Shown here in pieces: positions 62,232 through 64,000 of a DNA stretch of 64,000 nt. The notes below the pieces were generated by a model. That model was not told the DNA's origin. It saw nothing but the letters and a program-made list of their open reading frames with translations, and did not search any database. The stretch spans positions 62,001 to 126,000 of the forward strand of contig PXRE01000001.1 in assembly GCA_003021085.1 (NCBI GenBank). The letters run 5' to 3'. The position numbers and the translations under genes were made by a program. Within the stretch, counting starts at the first letter, position 1; every line of letters starts with the position of its first letter. The stretch comes from Halobacteriales archaeon QS_1_68_20 (GTDB taxonomy: Archaea; Halobacteriota; Halobacteria; Halobacteriales; PXRE01).

Positions 62232-62672
62232 AGTGCGACGGCGGCCACGGCGACCGTCCGGCCACGTCTCGGCCGACCTGCCTCGAACGTGGTGAGCACC
62301 TCAGTCTCGGCGACCCACTCCCGGAGGACGAGCGAGTGCGCTAGCCCGAGGGCGAGGCCGCCGGGCAGGACTGCGACCGCCCTGCGGCCGCGGCCAGGTC
62401 GAGCACGCCACGGTCGTGCGCGAGGTAGCCGAACCACCCGGCCGCGGCCAGCGGCGGAGCGATCACCCGAGACCGGCTGGACGGTCCAGCAAAGCCGGCA
62501 ACGACGACGCTGACCGCGCGGCCGGGAACGTGACGAGGAACGCCGCGACGGCGGCGCCGGCGTTCAGGACCGGCACGTCGGCCAACGGCGGCACGAACGA
62601 GACGGCCGCCCCCGCCAGCAGCGCGACGTACGCCGCGAAAGAGAGGTCCAGTGCGAGTCGACGGGCGGACAT
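62228..62672 (-). pseudogene. ~4-TM membrane protein interrupted by two apparent frameshifts
   Basis: MSARRLALDLSFAAYVALLAGAAVSFVPP...FPAA / AVSVVVAGFAGPSSRSRVIAPPLAAAGWFGYLAHDRGVLDLAAAAG / AVAVLPGGLALGLAHSLVLREWVAETEVLTTF across three frames. Confidence 0.65.
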
Positions 62673-62781
62673 GGTCGAACGTACTCGTGATCTGTGAAAA
62701 ATTCCTGCGGATTCCGGGACCGACCAGGGGTGGCGAGTCCGGAGCGACCGGTTTTATCCTCCCGTCGCCCGGATTGCCGGT

Positions 62782-63753
62782 ATGGACCGCGGTTTCCTCG
62801 TTCCGGACACGCGGGCGGTCGACGGACCCGAAATCGCAGAGCGAGCGGACGACCTCGGGTACGACTCCGTCTGGATCCCCGAACTGTGGGGTGACGACGC
62901 CCTCGTCCGACTCACGGACTTCGCGCACCGCCTGGACTGCGACCTCGGCACGGCCATCGTGAACGTCTACTCGCGGTCACCGGCAGTGCTTGCGGCCGCG
63001 GCGTCGACGCTGGACGACGTCGCGCCCGGCCGGGTCACCCTGGGCCTGGGCGTCTCGACGCCGAAGGCCATCGAGGACCTCCACGGCATGGCGTTCGAGC
63101 GCCCGGCCAGGCGCGGCCACGAAACCATCGAACTGATCGAGCGGTTCACCGCCGGCGAAGGCCGCGTGGACTACGACGGCGAACTGTTCGACGTGCAGGA
63201 CTTCCCCGCCCGGTCGGCCGACGTGCCCATCTACTACGCGGCGCTCGGGCCGGCCAACCGCCGCGTCGTCGGCCGTCTGGCCGACGGCTGGATCCCCCAC
63301 AACGTCCCGTTCCGGCGACTCGACGTGGCCTTCGAGACGGTCGCGGAGGCGGCCGAGGAGGCGGGCCGGGACCCCGACGACATCACGGTCGCACCGTACG
63401 TCCCCTGCGCGGTGAGCGAGGATCCGGCGGCCGCCCGAGACGCCATCCGCGGGCACGTCGCCTACTACGTCGGGAGCGGCGAGGGCTACCGGAAGGCGGT
63501 GGCCGCGGCGTTCCCCGAGGCGGCCGACGCCGTGGCCGACGCCTGGCGGTCGGGCGACCGCGAGGCGGCCGCCGACGCGGTCACCGACGAGATGGTCGAC
63601 GCGCTGGGCGTCGCGGGAACGCCCGAACGGGCGCGCGAACGCCTCCGTGACCTCGTCGCGGAGACCGCAATCGACTATCCCATCCTCGTCGTCCCCGCCC
63701 AGGCCGCCGGAGAACTCGCGGAGCCGACCATGGAAGCGCTGGCGCCGGAGTGA
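62782..63753 (+). CDS. LLM-class flavin/F420-dependent oxidoreductase
   Basis: GYDSVWIPELWG, GRVTLGLGVSTPKAIEDLHGMAFERPARR, VPIYYAALGPANRRVVGRLADGWIPHN. Confidence 0.92.
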   Translation: MDRGFLVPDTRAVDGPEIAERADDLGYDSVWIPELWGDDALVRLTDFAHRLDCDLGTAIVNVYSRSPAVLAAAASTLDDVAPGRVTLGLGVSTPKAIEDLHGMAFERPARRGHETIELIERFTAGEGRVDYDGELFDVQDFPARSADVPIYYAALGPANRRVVGRLADGWIPHNVPFRRLDVAFETVAEAAEEAGRDPDDITVAPYVPCAVSEDPAAARDAIRGHVAYYVGSGEGYRKAVAAAFPEAADAVADAWRSGDREAAADAVTDEMVDALGVAGTPERARERLRDLVAETAIDYPILVVPAQAAGELAEPTMEALAPE

Positions 63754-63917
63754 TCGAATTGGCGACCTGCGCCGAAGAGGACTGCGACCGCGAGGGTGCC
63801 GTCAGACTCCACGTCGCCTGGGCCGACGACCGGACGGTTTGCACCGCACACGCGCGGGTGTGGGCCCAGAAGGACGGCGTCGTCGCGGAACCGCTGGAAG
63901 ACGCGGACTGGCCCTAG
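63750..63917 (+). CDS. 55-aa Cys/His mini-protein (GTG start, not in ORF track)
   Basis: (V)IELATCAEEDCDREGAVRLHVAWADDRTVCTAHARVWAQKDGVVAEPLEDADWP*; GTGA overlap with upstream stop. Confidence 0.7.
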   Translation: MIELATCAEEDCDREGAVRLHVAWADDRTVCTAHARVWAQKDGVVAEPLEDADWP

Positions 63918-64000
63918 AACAGCGAGACGCCGCTGGCGCCCTCGTGGAAGTAGACGACGCACTCGCTCCCGGGCCGTTTGCTGTCGGACTCGACGTCGAA
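63914..64000 (-). CDS. 3' end of an unidentified gene running off the window
   Basis: Open reverse frame ...FDVESDSKRPGSECVVYFHEGASGVSLF*. Confidence 0.5.
   Translation of the reverse strand, partial: FDVESDSKRPGSECVVYFHEGASGVSLF

Overview
This 64 kb window is high-GC chromosomal DNA from a haloarchaeon. The evidence is acidic proteomes, Tat/lipobox signals, archaeal ribosomal proteins, a KsgA/RpoF/L21e operon, and CofD plus an F420-type LLM enzyme. I support about 70 coding loci. They include katG, an FAD/Fe-S lactate/glycolate-type dehydrogenase, asd, rps17e, and a DUF447/CitG-like/Dus-like/cofD operon. They also include two HD-phosphohydrolase paralogues, birA, pccA and a separate pccX/pccB, P450 with ferredoxin, a Dps-like ferritin, and split metE. 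The rest include a penicillin-acylase/Liv ABC locus, an S2P-CBS protease, the L7Ae-S28e-L24e-Ndk operon and tmcA. No tRNA, rRNA, CRISPR array or transposase was recognised. The most interesting signals are: (i) a ~120-nt structured intergenic element present twice (19466-19583 and 32370-32489) with a conserved long hairpin and one helix-preserving change; (ii) a 29-aa Cys/His-rich micro-ORF placed between the two metE halves with ATGA and GTGA overlaps on either side; (iii) a 55-aa CxxxxC...CxxH mini-protein missing from the ORF track and coupled to an F420-type oxidoreductase; (iv) seven apparent frameshifts, all correctable by adding one base, mostly in short G/C runs, which suggests systematic sequencing error or decay; (v) a 30-nt AT-rich palindrome; (vi) a bat-type regulator remnant with an in-frame TAG and an internal deletion beside an intact paralogue; (vii) a long, hairpin-rich leader upstream of L7Ae. 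No computation was run. Family names come from reading the translations.
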